From QYOJ01 sp964449285 (GTDB taxonomy: Bacteria; Bacteroidota; Bacteroidia; Bacteroidales; FEN-979): a stretch of DNA of 24,810 nt. Shown here in pieces: positions 24,351 to 24,810 of the stretch; within the stretch, counting starts at the first letter, position 1, and each line of letters starts with the position of its first letter. The stretch is from NCBI GenBank assembly GCA_964449285.1, contig CAYUZX010000049.1:1-24810 (forward strand), read 5' to 3'. The notes under the pieces are model-generated. The model saw only the letters and a list, made by a program, of their open reading frames with translations. It did not search any database and was not told the DNA's origin. The translations under genes were made by a program, and so were the position numbers.

Positions 24351-24680
24351 CTACTTGCTCTCGATGGTGTCGGCCGTGCTGGAGGCAATAGCAGATTTCT
24401 CAACCCGGAAGCGGACCCCATTCTCAACTTCAATAGTCACAGTGGTTTCCTGCATCTCGACGATCCTTCCATGGATTCCACCAATGGTCAGTATTTTCTG
24501 CCCTTTTTGGATTGATTCCCTGAATTTTTTCTGGTCTTTTGACTTCTTCATCTGCGGACGGATGAAAAAGAAATAGAAGACTACAATGATCAGAATTAGC
24601 GGAAGAAAAGACATCCAGCTACTTCCTTCACCGCCCTCCTGCTGAGGGGCCATTAAGAGAATTGTCAATAGTTCGGTCAT
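24351..24680 (-). CDS. yajC: Preprotein translocase accessory subunit YajC
   Basis: A 109-residue protein of normal YajC length. A Gln/Gly-rich N-terminus precedes a transmembrane helix at about 24-40 (SFLPLILIIVVFYFFFI), followed at once by the hallmark RPQMKKSKDQKKF. The small beta domain has GQKILTIGGIHGRIVEM (60-76) and VENGVRFRVEKSAI (85-98). YajC associates with SecDF in protein export. Six bases of weak AAAGGT precede the ATG, and a 7-bp tandem repeat begins 12 bases upstream. The ybbR-like gene follows 24 bases after its stop. Confidence 0.95.
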   Translation of the reverse strand: MTELLTILLMAPQQEGGEGSSWMSFLPLILIIVVFYFFFIRPQMKKSKDQKKFRESIQKGQKILTIGGIHGRIVEMQETTVTIEVENGVRFRVEKSAIASSTADTIESK

Positions 24681-24691
24681 ACCTTTTTTTA

Positions 24692-24730
24692 AATTACGAA
24701 TTACGAATTACGAATTACGAATTACGAATT
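24692..24730. repeat. Tandem heptamer repeat (AATTACG), about 5.6 copies, directly upstream of yajC
   Basis: Five perfect consecutive copies of AATTACG are followed by a partial AATT. The array ends 12 bases before the yajC start, so it lies in the yajC leader or promoter. The minus-strand unit (CGTAATT) contains a TAATTCG string that weakly resembles the -7 promoter box. A perfect array of this kind is prone to copy-number change by slippage. Confidence 0.9.
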
Positions 24731-24787
24731 ATTATTTTTATGTTAGAAATTCTTCCACAACATGAAACCCCAACCAATTCAACATTT

Positions 24788-24810
24788 ACGTCTCACGTCT
24801 CACGTCTCAC
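24788..24810. repeat. Tandem heptamer repeat (ACGTCTC), at least 3.3 copies, cut by the window edge
   Basis: Three perfect ACGTCTC units plus AC run to the last base and probably continue outside. The unit differs from the AATTACG array 57 bases away, but has the same 7-base period. The 57 bases between the arrays hold no visible gene. Confidence 0.88.

Noticed and set aside
24692..24810. CRISPR array or origin iterons
   Set aside because: The units are only 7 bases with no spacers, and no cas, dnaA or repA gene is near.

Overview
The window looks like a chromosome segment of a Bacteroidota (Bacteroidetes) bacterium. The evidence is several intergenic -7 boxes of the form TAnnTTTG, mostly weak Shine-Dalgarno sites, a TonB-dependent receptor with an N-terminal carboxypeptidase-regulatory-like domain, a TPR/transmembrane/LuxR-type HTH regulator, and the yajC-ybbR-coaE order typical of the phylum. 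It is dense and almost entirely coding: no gap exceeds 300 bases, and no rRNA, tRNA, insertion sequence or CRISPR array was found.

Region 1 (1-3154, minus strand) is the least ordinary part. Three tightly packed genes encode a PEP-synthase-like phosphohistidine (swivelling) subunit with a large unfamiliar N-terminal region, a free-standing PEP-synthase-type ATP-grasp subunit, and a protein that resembles the phosphotransacetylase-fold MtxX family and runs off the left edge. There is no PEP/pyruvate-binding TIM barrel. The layout recalls phenylphosphate synthase, so I infer a dikinase-type phosphotransferase of unknown substrate feeding an acyl-phosphate-type enzyme.

Region 2 (3204-5081) is a membrane-anchored TPR/HTH regulator lying between the chemosensory cluster and region 1.

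Region 3 (5258-14727, minus strand) starts with gap (glyceraldehyde-3-phosphate dehydrogenase). Eight bases later begins a complete chemosensory operon: CheW, CheR-TPR, CheW, MCP, CheA-REC, CheB, REC-histidine kinase. Most junctions overlap or are separated by only a few bases. The content matches the Wsp/ACF (alternative cellular function) class rather than a flagellar system. However, the last gene, where Wsp has the diguanylate cyclase WspR, is a soluble receiver-histidine kinase. No flagellar gene and no free-standing CheY is present.

Region 4 (14774-20151) is housekeeping. It holds a PpsR/PDRP-type kinase/pyrophosphorylase divergent from gap, then pyrG and yidC on the plus strand, and mqnA (futalosine menaquinone pathway) converging on yidC.

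Region 5 (20182-23288, plus strand) has a small one-helix membrane protein of unknown function, then a TonB-dependent receptor of heme/siderophore type. Region 6 (23271-24680, minus strand) is yajC-ybbR-coaE. The right edge carries two different 7-bp tandem repeats, one ending 12 bases before the yajC start codon.

Links between genes that can be inferred: the PpsR-like enzyme may act on the Thr-Cys-His site kept in the split PEP-synthase-like subunit; gap may be co-transcribed with the chemosensory operon; and that operon may signal through its terminal kinase to a regulator outside the window.
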